The notes under the pieces: model-generated | Seen by the model: the letters and a program-made list of their open reading frames with translations, nothing else | Databases searched by the model: none | Told to the model about the DNA's origin: nothing | NCBI RefSeq assembly: GCF_016862515.1 | Contig: NZ_BONC01000023.1 | Span: forward strand, 1-64,000 | DNA: 64,000 nt | Origin: Asanoa iriomotensis | Lineage (GTDB): Bacteria; Actinomycetota; Actinomycetes; Mycobacteriales; Micromonosporaceae | Direction: 5' to 3' | Position numbers and translations under genes: made by a program | Shown: positions 55,284 through 63,468 of the stretch, in pieces | How the letters are laid out: the number at the start of each line of letters is the position of its first letter | How positions within the stretch are numbered: position 1 is the stretch's first letter

Positions 55284-57080
55284 ATGCGATTCAGGATCTT
55301 GGGTTCGGTTCAGGCAGCGATCGGCGATCAGCCGCTCCACCTAGCCAGACGCCAGGTGCGGTTGATGCTGGGGTTGCTCCTGCTGGAGCCTGGACAACCC
55401 GTCGCGGTCAGGCGGCTGGCGGACCTGTTGAGTGGCGATCGGCCTCCGCAGAATCCTCGAGCGGTCGTCCAGACCACGGCCGCGCGGCTGCGCCGCGCGC
55501 TGGCGCCCGGCGGGTCCGCGGTCCGGCTGATCAGGCTTGGCGAGGGTTACGCGCTGCGAACCGACCCGAACAACGTTGACGCGTACCGGTTCCGCGAACT
55601 GCTTAACCGCGCTCGCGCCGAGCCCGATCCGGAAGGTCGTGCCCGGCTGAGTCGTCAAGCGCTCGGACTGTGGCGCGGTGAGCCGCTCGGAGACGTCGCG
55701 TCCGACGAGCTACGAAATCGGACGGCAGGGTTCCTGGTGGAGAGCCATCGGCAGTTGATCGAGCTGCGAATCGCGGCGGAGTTGGAGCTCGGCCGTCATG
55801 AGGAGCTGGCGGTCGAACTGAGCCGGCTGATCGAGCTCCATCCGTGCGACGAGCAATTGACACGCCACCTCATGGTGGCGCACTACCTCGGTGGTCGTCG
55901 CCAGGACGCGCTGAACGCCTACCGTCGCCACCGGAACACGATGACCCAGGAGCTGGGCCTGGATCCTGGTGCGGAACTACGGGAACTGGAGAGCGCGATT
56001 CTCCGCGGGGACCAGTTGGCCTCTCTGCCAACCGTCGTGTCCCCCGCGGACCTGTCCGAACCGTCTCGCCCGGCCGAGGATGTGCGACAGTCACGCCGCA
56101 CCATCCGGGCATTGCCCGCCGTGACCGCGGACTTCGTTGGGCGGGAGGCCGAGACGAGGAGCCTCTGCGAACGGGTCGCCGGCGCCCCCGGCGTCCAGGT
56201 GTTGGCGATCAGCGGCGTGCCCGGCGTCGGCAAGAGCGCCTTCGCCCTGCGGGTGGCTCATCTGCTCGCGCCGCGGTTCCCACGAACCCAGCTCTACCTG
56301 GATCTCCTCGGGGACGCCAGGCCGCTATCCAGCATGGCAGCGCTTGGTCGACTCCTGCGCATGCTGGGTGTGCCTAGTGCGGACATCCCCGCCGAGCAGG
56401 GCGAACGGGCCGCGATGTATCGGGCTGAGGTCGCTGACGGCGGCTGCCTGCTGGTGCTCGACAATGCGTCGGCGGCGGCCCAGGTGCGCCCGCTTCTGCC
56501 GGGCTCCGGTGCCGTCGTCGTGGTGAGCAGCCGCCGAATGCTGACGAACTTGGACGGCGCCCACCAGCAACGCTTATCACCGTTGACCGCGCCGGAGGGG
56601 GTCCGGCTGCTGGCCGGCATCGTCGGCCAACACCGTGTCGAGTGTTCCCAGGACTCCGCGCGCGCGGTGGTCGAACGATGCGGCCTGCTCCCGCTCGCGA
56701 TTCGGCTCTTTGGCGCCCGGCTCGCCGAGCGGGTGCATCTCACGCTGGCCGAGGCGAGTGAGCAGCTTGCCGAGGCGGACGATCGGCTCGACCTGCTTCG
56801 ACACGCGGACCGCGATGTCCGGACCGGCCTTCTGTCCACACTGCGGACGGTCGATCCCACGGCTCAGCTACTACTGCGCACCATGGCCGCGCTGGACGTG
56901 GAACGTTTCCCGGCCGCGCTCCTGCGCACGCTTTCCGCGGCGGAGGGAGCGGCCGTCGACGCGGCCATCGCCGAGCTCGTCGAGGCGAACTTGGTCGAGC
57001 CTGACGGAAGGGACCCGTTCGGCGAGTTCTCGTACCGCCTCCACGAGCTCGTTCGGCTGGTCGCGCTGGAGCCCCGCTAG
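55284..57080 (+). CDS. SARP-type regulator with NB-ARC domain (AfsR-like, no TPR tail)
   Basis: 598 residues from ATG 55284 (GAGG upstream). Residues 1-85: OmpR-type winged HTH (MRFRILGSVQAAIGDQPLHL). About 90-240: BTAD domain (NNVDAYRFRELLNRARAEPD, DALNAYRRHRNTMTQELGLD). About 275-590: NB-ARC with P-loop GVPGVGKS at 311-318 and LLVLDNASAAAQVRPLLPGS. Full AfsR proteins add a TPR domain (about 950-1000 residues); this one stops after the ATPase and winged-helix part. SARPs activate secondary-metabolite operons; the genes 62 bases downstream are the likely target. Confidence 0.93.
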   Translation: MRFRILGSVQAAIGDQPLHLARRQVRLMLGLLLLEPGQPVAVRRLADLLSGDRPPQNPRAVVQTTAARLRRALAPGGSAVRLIRLGEGYALRTDPNNVDAYRFRELLNRARAEPDPEGRARLSRQALGLWRGEPLGDVASDELRNRTAGFLVESHRQLIELRIAAELELGRHEELAVELSRLIELHPCDEQLTRHLMVAHYLGGRRQDALNAYRRHRNTMTQELGLDPGAELRELESAILRGDQLASLPTVVSPADLSEPSRPAEDVRQSRRTIRALPAVTADFVGREAETRSLCERVAGAPGVQVLAISGVPGVGKSAFALRVAHLLAPRFPRTQLYLDLLGDARPLSSMAALGRLLRMLGVPSADIPAEQGERAAMYRAEVADGGCLLVLDNASAAAQVRPLLPGSGAVVVVSSRRMLTNLDGAHQQRLSPLTAPEGVRLLAGIVGQHRVECSQDSARAVVERCGLLPLAIRLFGARLAERVHLTLAEASEQLAEADDRLDLLRHADRDVRTGLLSTLRTVDPTAQLLLRTMAALDVERFPAALLRTLSAAEGAAVDAAIAELVEANLVEPDGRDPFGEFSYRLHELVRLVALEPR

Positions 57081-57142
57081 TCGGTGGAAGTCAGACGGAA
57101 CGCGAGTGGAAAGTCGTTGGCACGATCACCGCCCCATCCTCT

Positions 57143-58324
57143 GTGGCAGTAACGCCTTTCTTCCCGGAGGTTGTCGACGTGCTGCCCCAGCTCAAGGACG
57201 TGGCCTGGAAAAGGTCCGGTGCCGACGTCCAGGTCGTGTACGACCTGCGTGAGTCCTTCGTCGTCACCGATGCCAACGGCACGTTCGAGACGCTTCTCGA
57301 ACTGCTCCGGGAGGGTGGCCGCGGGATCGAGGAGCTGGCCGCGGCCCTGTCCCAGCGCAGCGGCCGCGAGGTGCCGGTCGACGACGTCGAGGCCGCGATC
57401 CAGGCGCTGGACGGTCACCGCCTCCTTCAGAACGGCGAGCGACTGGGGCGGCCGGGCGATACAGCCAACGATCGGCACTACTCGAACGTCGCCTTCTTCG
57501 AGTCGTTCGCCACGCTGGCGCGCAGCAACACAGACCTGCACTCGCGGATACGCCGTAGCCATGTACTCGTCCTCGGCACCGGCGGGCTCAACTCGACCAC
57601 CATCCCGCATCTTTGCGGCCTCGGCGTCGGTCGACTGACGCTGACCGACCGGGACGTGGTCCAGCCACGCAACTTCGCCCGCCAGTACCTCTACCGGTGG
57701 CGCGACCTGGGCCGAAGCAAAGTGGACGCGGCAGCCGGCTGGGTGCGGGAATTCGACCCGGACGTCCGGGCGCGGGCGATAACGGCAAGCATCGATGGAC
57801 CGACCGACGTTCTCAGGCTGCTCGACGAAGTCGCGCCAGACATCGTCATGTCCGGCGTGGACAGTCCCGACGGCGTCGACGACTGGGTCGACGGGGCCTG
57901 CGTGACAAGGGGCGTGCCCTACGTCCGCGCCGGGCTGTGGGTCACCCAGGGCATCGTGTGGTCGGTCGACCCTGGCCGGAGCGCATGCCGTGGATGTGTG
58001 CGGATCACCGCCGAGGAGGCCCGGGCAACAGCCGTCGACGACTCCGCGCTCGCGTTGGCGGGTATGGACCTGTTTCGGGCCAAGCCCCGGACCAACCGGG
58101 CCATCGGTCCGGTTGCCGGTCTCCTCGGGTCGTTGGCGGCGTTCGAGGTGGTCCGCTACCTCACGCGGTTCGAGTCGCCGGTGTACGCAGGCAACCCGCT
58201 CGAGGTCGACTTCGCCGCCGGTTGCGCCATGCGAACGGTGGCCTGGCGCAGGAACGCCGGGTGCGCATGTGCAGCCACCACTGTCGGCAGCCAGCCACGC
58301 CCCACAGCGGATGCGGCCGGCTGA
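57143..58324 (+). CDS. E1-like ThiF-family adenylyltransferase with RRE-like N-terminus
   Basis: 393 residues, GTG start. Residues 30-110 (YDLRESFVVTDANGTFETLL, VPVDDVEAAIQALDGHRLLQ) look like a PqqD/RiPP recognition winged helix. Residues 135-390 are a ThiF/E1 domain: GTGGLN at 145-150, LTLTDRDVVQPRNFARQYLY, and a Cys pair (CRGC) plus CAC near the C-terminus as in E1 zinc sites. Such enzymes adenylate a peptide carboxylate, as in MccB, TOMM cyclodehydratase partners and the pantocin enzyme PaaA. With two tiny peptide genes nearby it is the probable key modifying enzyme. Exact reaction unknown. Confidence 0.88.
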   Translation: MAVTPFFPEVVDVLPQLKDVAWKRSGADVQVVYDLRESFVVTDANGTFETLLELLREGGRGIEELAAALSQRSGREVPVDDVEAAIQALDGHRLLQNGERLGRPGDTANDRHYSNVAFFESFATLARSNTDLHSRIRRSHVLVLGTGGLNSTTIPHLCGLGVGRLTLTDRDVVQPRNFARQYLYRWRDLGRSKVDAAAGWVREFDPDVRARAITASIDGPTDVLRLLDEVAPDIVMSGVDSPDGVDDWVDGACVTRGVPYVRAGLWVTQGIVWSVDPGRSACRGCVRITAEEARATAVDDSALALAGMDLFRAKPRTNRAIGPVAGLLGSLAAFEVVRYLTRFESPVYAGNPLEVDFAAGCAMRTVAWRRNAGCACAATTVGSQPRPTADAAG

Positions 58325-58356
58325 CCTAGCCACGGCAAGCGAAAGGAGGCGAGAGA

Positions 58357-58428
58357 GTGAAGATCGAGATTCGGCGTGTCGAAAGCGCGCGGCTGACCGC
58401 GAACTTCCCAGGCCCCACCGACACCTGA
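58357..58428 (+). CDS. 23-residue peptide, candidate precursor or leader peptide
   Basis: GTG at 58357 has AAAGGAGG 7 bases upstream, the best ribosome site in the operon. The 23-residue product begins MKIEIRRVESARLT and ends FPGPTDT. A very strong hairpin follows 24 bases after the stop. Placed right after the ThiF-like enzyme and before the M50 protease, a RiPP precursor is the leading idea; a regulatory leader ORF is the alternative. Peptides this small are usually missed by gene finders. Confidence 0.55.
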   Translation: MKIEIRRVESARLTANFPGPTDT

Positions 58429-58451
58429 CGAAGGCGCCGGCGGGCAACAAC

Positions 58452-58489
58452 GGTGGACGGCCCTGGCTGCGATGGCCAGGCCGTCCACC
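58452..58489 (+). terminator. Strong hairpin, probable attenuator between peptide and protease genes
   Basis: 11-bp perfect outer stem (58452-58462 with 58479-58489), then a single-base bulge and a further 4-bp stem around a 7-base loop. It would reduce read-through from the 23-codon ORF to the downstream enzymes, a common way to make more precursor than enzyme. Confidence 0.65.
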
Positions 58490-59758
58490 CCGAAATCCTG
58501 GGAGGTTCTCATAGGCGAGCAATCAGAGACGAGCGCGGAGGTGCCGGCGACGGTGCGGTTGCTCGTGATCGCCCCGGACGGCGACGAGTTCATCCTCGGC
58601 CGGAACGACCTCGGCGTGTACGTCGCGGTGCCTGAGCCTGGCGCCGTGTTCGTGCGTGCGCTGCAGGACGGTTGCTCGCTGGCGGATGCGACCGCTCGGG
58701 CTGGCGCGACGGCGGGGGCCGAGGTCAACGGAGGTGAGTTTCTCGACGGTCTCCGGGCGGCGGGCCTCCTTGACCGCCAGCGTGCCGGCGGCACGTCGCA
58801 GACTGCCGAATCGGCGGACGGCGACGGACGTTCGATCCGCTGGTTCGAAGGAATCAGTCCGCGGACCGCGCGCGTCTTCTTCGGCCGGCCGGCCTGGGCA
58901 TTGTATGTCGGCGCCGCTGTGGCCGCCGCGATGGTGCTCGCGACGCGGCCCGCGTTGCGGCCCTCCTACAGCCACGTGTGGTGGCTGCCTGACCCTTTGC
59001 TCTCCCTGGTGACGTACGTGCTGCTGGGTTTCGTCCTCGCCGCCCTCCACGAGGTGTGGCATTGGCTGGCCGGGCGGTCCGCGGGTGTGCCCGCGGCTTT
59101 CCGCATCAGCCGGCGCGGTGCCTATCTCGTGTTCGAGACGGACCTCAGCCAGATTGTCACCGTCAACCGGACGGCGCGCTATGGCCCGTTCCTGGCCGGC
59201 ATGGCGTTCGATGTCACGGTTCTGGCCGGCGCGCTCGCGGCCCGGGCCGCCTACGGCTCCGGCGTCGTGGAGATCCCACCTTCGCTCGACCGCCTGCTTG
59301 CAGCGGTCGTGCTGGCGCTGGTCATCGGGATCGTGTGGCAGTGGTCGGCGCTGTTCCTACGCAGCGACGGGTACGCCGTGCTGGCGAACGCGCTGAGATG
59401 CCACAACCTCTTCAGAGCCACCGTGCTGACGACGAAGTGGCGGATCTGGGGTCTGTCGGGCGAGGAAGCGGCCGAGTTCGGTGCGATCGGTCCGCGCGAC
59501 CGCGCCGTCGCCCGCTGGTTCGGGCTCGTGTATCTGCTTGGGATGATCGGCACGTTGTGGGCCATCCTCATTTTCGCGCTCCCCTTCCTGCTGTCGACGG
59601 GCGCCTGGGTCAGTGCCAACCTGGCCGCCTACTCGCTCTCCTCCGTCGCGTTCTGGGAGTCGCTCGCTGTACTCGTCTACCTCGTGGCCGGCGTTGTCGG
59701 GCCGGCCGTCATCGCATGGCGCGAACGCCGGCTGCGGCGGGCAGGAGCATTGCTGTGA
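58472..59758 (+). CDS. PqqD-like domain plus M50-family membrane metalloprotease
   Basis: 428 residues from ATG 58472. That ATG sits inside the loop of the preceding hairpin with no ribosome site; GGGAGG then leads with 5-base spacing to ATA at 58511, where the protein would start IGEQSETS, so the true start may be there or at a later GTG. N-terminal about 90 residues: PqqD-like winged helix (FILGRNDLGVYVAVPEPGAV). Then about seven membrane helices with the M50 zinc motif HEVWH (His193) and the third-ligand loop FLRSDGYAVLANAL. Site-2-protease-like enzymes of this shape mature or export RiPPs (YydH-type). Probably removes the leader peptide. Confidence 0.85.
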   Translation: MARPSTPKSWEVLIGEQSETSAEVPATVRLLVIAPDGDEFILGRNDLGVYVAVPEPGAVFVRALQDGCSLADATARAGATAGAEVNGGEFLDGLRAAGLLDRQRAGGTSQTAESADGDGRSIRWFEGISPRTARVFFGRPAWALYVGAAVAAAMVLATRPALRPSYSHVWWLPDPLLSLVTYVLLGFVLAALHEVWHWLAGRSAGVPAAFRISRRGAYLVFETDLSQIVTVNRTARYGPFLAGMAFDVTVLAGALAARAAYGSGVVEIPPSLDRLLAAVVLALVIGIVWQWSALFLRSDGYAVLANALRCHNLFRATVLTTKWRIWGLSGEEAAEFGAIGPRDRAVARWFGLVYLLGMIGTLWAILIFALPFLLSTGAWVSANLAAYSLSSVAFWESLAVLVYLVAGVVGPAVIAWRERRLRRAGALL

Positions 59759-60312
59759 TGACTCATCCGCACCGCTGGTGGTGGCGGATCGCGACCGTTC
59801 TAGCGGTCGGGGCCGCGGTGGCCACAGTGTCCGTCGGGCCCTGGCGCGTCTACGGCAGGGCGACCAGCGCTACGGCCGACACCGACCCGCCGTCCTGTCC
59901 GGTCGGCGAGACGCTGCCCATCATGGACAGCCCGCACATCAGCCAGGCGGAGGCGTCCGACGTCCGGTACTCGTCTGAGCCTCCGACATCGGGACCGCAT
60001 TTCCCCTTTACCGTCACGCCTGGTGTCTACGAGGACTCGGTGCCTGACGCGTTGATCGTGCAGGCGCTGGAACTCGGTGATGTAGCGGTGCTCTACGCGC
60101 CGGCGACTCCGCCTGATCTGATCGGCAGCATGCGGCGGTTCGCCCGCACCCACCCGGCCGATGTGGTGATGGCGCCACATCCTGGCGTCCACAAGGGCGT
60201 CGCGCTGACGGGGTGGGGCTGCCTTCTGCGAATGTCAATGTTTGACGAGGCAACGGCCACGCTGTTCGTTACGCAGGTGGCCGGGCGATATGTGCATGGC
60301 TGGGCGCGGTAG
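59758..60312 (+). CDS. DUF3105 membrane-anchored protein
   Basis: 184 residues. The ATG overlaps the protease TGA (TGATG), with an alternative GTG three bases earlier, so the genes are coupled. One N-terminal signal-anchor helix, then the DUF3105 core (EPPTSGPHFPFTVTPGVYED, VQALELGDVAVLYAPATPPD). Relatives usually keep a second His in HALEHG, replaced here by QALELG. Function unknown. Its place in the operon suggests a role in peptide export, immunity or assembly. Confidence 0.85.
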   Translation: MTHPHRWWWRIATVLAVGAAVATVSVGPWRVYGRATSATADTDPPSCPVGETLPIMDSPHISQAEASDVRYSSEPPTSGPHFPFTVTPGVYEDSVPDALIVQALELGDVAVLYAPATPPDLIGSMRRFARTHPADVVMAPHPGVHKGVALTGWGCLLRMSMFDEATATLFVTQVAGRYVHGWAR

Positions 60313-60471
60313 ACGTTGTTCGCCTCTCGACGTATCCGGCGACCCGAAGAAACGCTCCCCGGCGACAGCGGCGACAGGACGTTCCTGTCTAGCGTCGTGG
60401 CTGAGCACATCGGGGCCGGAGCCGCAACGCGGCGGACGACGAGAAGTGGAGTGGTAGCCGTGGGAGGATCC

Positions 60472-61002
60472 ATGACGGCGACGAGGCGCGAACCAGCCGA
60501 GTCGCTGACCGAATCACTGATCAGCGCCCGCATGTGGGACCTGCTCCGTGAGGAGTTCCCCGACCGGTCGCCGGCGGCGCTCGGTGTGCAGGTCGAGGAG
60601 TGCTTGAGGTTCCTGAGCATCGCGTCCGAGGTCGGCGGGTGCTTCATCCCGCTGAGCAAGGAGATCGACGAGATCTGGCACGCCCTGGTGGTGCAGACAC
60701 GCTCGTACGCGCAGCTATGCGAGCGGCTGCCAGGCAAAGCCTTCGTGCACCACGAGTCGTTGAAGCTGTCCGCGTACGCAGAAACGGTCGGGCGGTCGGC
60801 GGCGGTGCGCGAGTTTGTCGCCTGGATCCCGCGGTACGTCGGCCGCTTCGGGGACTTCACCGAGGAGCGCGCGCAGTACTGGCGCGTGTGCACATTTCTC
60901 CGCGTCGAACTCGGCCTGAGCTTGCGGGAGATCAACGAGATGGGTCGGCGCATGGCCGCCGGCAACGACAACCAAGAGGAGGAACACCGTGTCAGCGTCT
61001 GA
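60472..61002 (+). CDS. DUF1399/GRDP-like conserved protein
   Basis: 176 residues from ATG 60472, with GGGAGGA upstream. The core KEIDEIWHALVVQTRSYAQL, then FVHHESL, resembles the DUF1399 / glycine-rich-domain-protein pattern (DxxWHxhxxdTxxYxxxC...fxHH). The conserved His residues could bind a metal. No catalytic role is known. Its stop lies inside the 41-residue peptide ORF (14-base overlap), so it is part of the operon. Confidence 0.7.
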   Translation: MTATRREPAESLTESLISARMWDLLREEFPDRSPAALGVQVEECLRFLSIASEVGGCFIPLSKEIDEIWHALVVQTRSYAQLCERLPGKAFVHHESLKLSAYAETVGRSAAVREFVAWIPRYVGRFGDFTEERAQYWRVCTFLRVELGLSLREINEMGRRMAAGNDNQEEEHRVSV

Positions 61003-61114
61003 GGAAACTATGACGACGGAGAAGCTCGAGAAGCTCATCGAGGCCCGCTACTTCGAGCGGTTCATCAAGTTCGGTGACGAGTTCGACTTCTGCTGGGGCT
61101 TTGTGGAGCGGTGA
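60989..61114 (+). CDS. 41-residue peptide, candidate RiPP precursor
   Basis: GTG at 60989 with AGAGGAGGAA upstream. Leader-like N-terminus rich in Glu/Thr/Lys (MSASEETMTTEKLEKLIEAR), then an aromatic end (FIKFGDEFDFCWGFVER) that holds the only cysteine and tryptophan. Start overlaps the previous gene; stop overlaps the flavoprotein GTG (GTGA). Translational coupling to both neighbours implies a function tied to them. The acidic leader plus aromatic tail is typical of RiPP precursors; a small enzyme subunit is the alternative. Confidence 0.6.
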   Translation: MSASEETMTTEKLEKLIEARYFERFIKFGDEFDFCWGFVER

Positions 61115-62481
61115 CCATCGTCGGGCCACGCTCCCACTCCCGGTGGGGTGCCAGGCTGGCCGATGCTCGGGCCCAGGAGGCGTTGCGTCTCCTGGGCCCG
61201 GACCCCGCCAACTGGGTGACATCCTCGACCGGCGTCGACCGTGACGTTGCCGTCGTCGGCGGCGGCCAGTGCGGCGTCACCATCGCGTTCGCTCTGCGTC
61301 GAGCGGGCATCCCGAACGTCACCGTGGTGGACGCGGCTGATCCAGCGGACGTGGGTGGCTGGCGGACCACGGCGCGCATGCGGGTGCTGCGAACGCCCAA
61401 GGACCGCTCAGGCCCCGAGATCGGCATCCCCGCGCTCAGCTTCCGGGCATGGTACGAGGCCGTGCACGACGTCGACGCCTTCAGCGCGATCGACAGTATC
61501 GCGCGGACCGATTGGGCCGACTACCTGACCTGGTTCACGAGTCAGGTCGGGGTCGGTGTTCGACACCGAACCCGCCTCACAGACATCGAACCCGCTGACG
61601 GAAACCTGCGTCTGCACCTGGTCCACGACGGGACAGCGCGGCTGGAGACCGTTCGTAAGGTGATCCTCGCCAATGGGGTCGAGGGCACGGGCGGCCCGTT
61701 TCTGCCGCCCGCGATCAGCGCGCTTCCACGCCACCTTCACGCACACACCGCGGACCGGATCGACTTCGACCAGCTCGAAGGGGCCTCGGTCGGAATCCTC
61801 GGATCGGCGTCGTCGGCGTTCGACGCCGCTGCCACGGCACTTGAGGCGGGCGCGGCGGAGGTCCATCTCTTCTGCCGGCGACCGGAGCTGGTCATCGCGC
61901 GGCCGAACGGGACCTCGCCGCATCCCGGCGCCGACGAGGCCTATCACCTGCAGTCCGACGAGTACCGATGGGCAACATGGATGCGCGCGCACCGTGGCGG
62001 CGCCAGCGTGCCGGCGGAGGCGGTGCGACGGGCCACCATCCATGATGGATTCCGGCTTCATGTCAACGCCGGATGGCGAAGTGTCCACAGTGATGGCGGC
62101 CGAGTGCGTGTCGAGGCCGACGACGGGACATACCGGTTCGACTTCGTCATCGCCGGCACCGGTTACCAGTACGACCCGCACACGCGTCCAGAGCTGCGCC
62201 GTATCGCCGGCGACATCGCACTGTGGCGGGACCGCTACCTGCCCGCCGCCGGAGCCTCGTCTCGGCTGAACGCCTATCCGTACCTGGGGGCGGGATACGA
62301 GCTGTGTGAGAGGCGGCCCGGCACGGCGCCATGGATTGCGGACGTGCACTCGTTCAGCGCCGCGGCCAGTCCGAGCTTCGGGCGAGTTGTCGGTGACATC
62401 CCGAGCCTGAGCGCCGGCGTCCCGCGGCTCGTGCGAGCGATCGTCCGCGACTTCTATCGTCCGGGCCTGCCGGAGCGGTGA
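61111..62481 (+). CDS. FAD-dependent monooxygenase-like protein
   Basis: 456 residues from GTG 61111. FAD-binding GGGQCG at 50-55 (VAVVGGGQCGVTIAFALRRA), second dinucleotide motif VGILGSASSAFDAAATALEA, and a FMO/BVMO-like FVIAGTGYQYD. Immediately follows the 41-residue peptide. Probably oxidises the peptide (hydroxylation, epoxidation or decarboxylative steps); this is inference from position. Confidence 0.88.
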   Translation: MTIVGPRSHSRWGARLADARAQEALRLLGPDPANWVTSSTGVDRDVAVVGGGQCGVTIAFALRRAGIPNVTVVDAADPADVGGWRTTARMRVLRTPKDRSGPEIGIPALSFRAWYEAVHDVDAFSAIDSIARTDWADYLTWFTSQVGVGVRHRTRLTDIEPADGNLRLHLVHDGTARLETVRKVILANGVEGTGGPFLPPAISALPRHLHAHTADRIDFDQLEGASVGILGSASSAFDAAATALEAGAAEVHLFCRRPELVIARPNGTSPHPGADEAYHLQSDEYRWATWMRAHRGGASVPAEAVRRATIHDGFRLHVNAGWRSVHSDGGRVRVEADDGTYRFDFVIAGTGYQYDPHTRPELRRIAGDIALWRDRYLPAAGASSRLNAYPYLGAGYELCERRPGTAPWIADVHSFSAAASPSFGRVVGDIPSLSAGVPRLVRAIVRDFYRPGLPER

Positions 62482-62484
62482 GGC

Positions 62485-63468
62485 CTACCTGTCTCGCAGG
62501 AGGTCCGACAGGAGCGACCACGAGACATTGCTGCCTGACAGCAGTACACCAACGAGGCCATCGACCAACCCGTCGGCCACGTCGGCCTTCACTCCGGCGA
62601 CGGCGATCGCGCCGGCCGGTTCGACGATCACGCGCAGGTCGCGTGTAACGGCCGCGAGTGCGGCCAGGGTCGCGTCGTCACTGACTGTCCTGACCCGTGC
62701 GCCGGCCGAGCTGATGATCCGAAGGTTGAGCTCGCCTGGCATCGGCGCGGTCAGTGCGTCCACGATCGTGCCGGTGCCCCGATGACTGACTGGGCGGCCG
62801 GCGTCGAGCGAAGCTGCCAGCGTCGCTGTGCCGGCGGGCTGCACGCCCATCAGTTCGATGTGCGGGGCCAGTGCCTGCGTGACAACGGCGGCGCCGGCCA
62901 ACAATCCGCCTCCGGAGCACGGGACGTAGAGCCGGGTGAGGTCGGGGCATTCCGCTAGGAGCTCGAGAGTCGCGGTGGCCGCGCCGGCGACCACCATCGC
63001 ATCGTCGTAGGGATGGACAAACGTCAGGCCCCGGGCCCCGACGAGACGCCGGGCGAGATCGAAGGCCGCGGCCGCGTCGTGGACACCGTTGGTAACGACA
63101 CTCGCGCCGAGGGCAGCGGCGGCCGCCTGCTTCTCGCGTACGGACGACTCGGCCATGACCACCGTCAGGGCGCAACCGTGGACCTGGGCCGCGTAGGCGG
63201 CGCCCAGCGCGGCGTTGCCGGCGCTCACGGTGATCAGCCCGCGGTCCTGCTGGGCCTGGTCGAGTGTGCGGATCCGATTGAGCGCCCCGCGCACCTTGAA
63301 ACTTCCGGTTACTTGCAGCGACTCGGCCTTGGCCAGGATCGGCACACCCACCCAGCTGTCGAGGATGCGGGACCTGAGCACGGGCGTACGCACGACGTGG
63401 GGCGCCAACGCCGTCGCCGCTTCGTAGACGTCGGCGAGGCTTGGGTCAGATGGTGGCAGCGTCGACAC
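62485..63468 (-). CDS. PLP-dependent threonine/serine dehydratase-family enzyme
   Basis: 327 residues. PLP Lys58 in GSFKVRG; SAGNAALGAAYAA and glycine loop CSGGGLLAG, typical fold-type II. It lacks the C-terminal ACT domain of biosynthetic threonine deaminase, so it is a catabolic dehydratase or racemase type. Convergent with the flavoprotein gene (3-base gap) and transcribed with the phosphoesterase (23-base overlap), so probably outside the peptide operon. Confidence 0.9.
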   Translation of the reverse strand: MSTLPPSDPSLADVYEAATALAPHVVRTPVLRSRILDSWVGVPILAKAESLQVTGSFKVRGALNRIRTLDQAQQDRGLITVSAGNAALGAAYAAQVHGCALTVVMAESSVREKQAAAAALGASVVTNGVHDAAAAFDLARRLVGARGLTFVHPYDDAMVVAGAATATLELLAECPDLTRLYVPCSGGGLLAGAAVVTQALAPHIELMGVQPAGTATLAASLDAGRPVSHRGTGTIVDALTAPMPGELNLRIISSAGARVRTVSDDATLAALAAVTRDLRVIVEPAGAIAVAGVKADVADGLVDGLVGVLLSGSNVSWSLLSDLLRDR

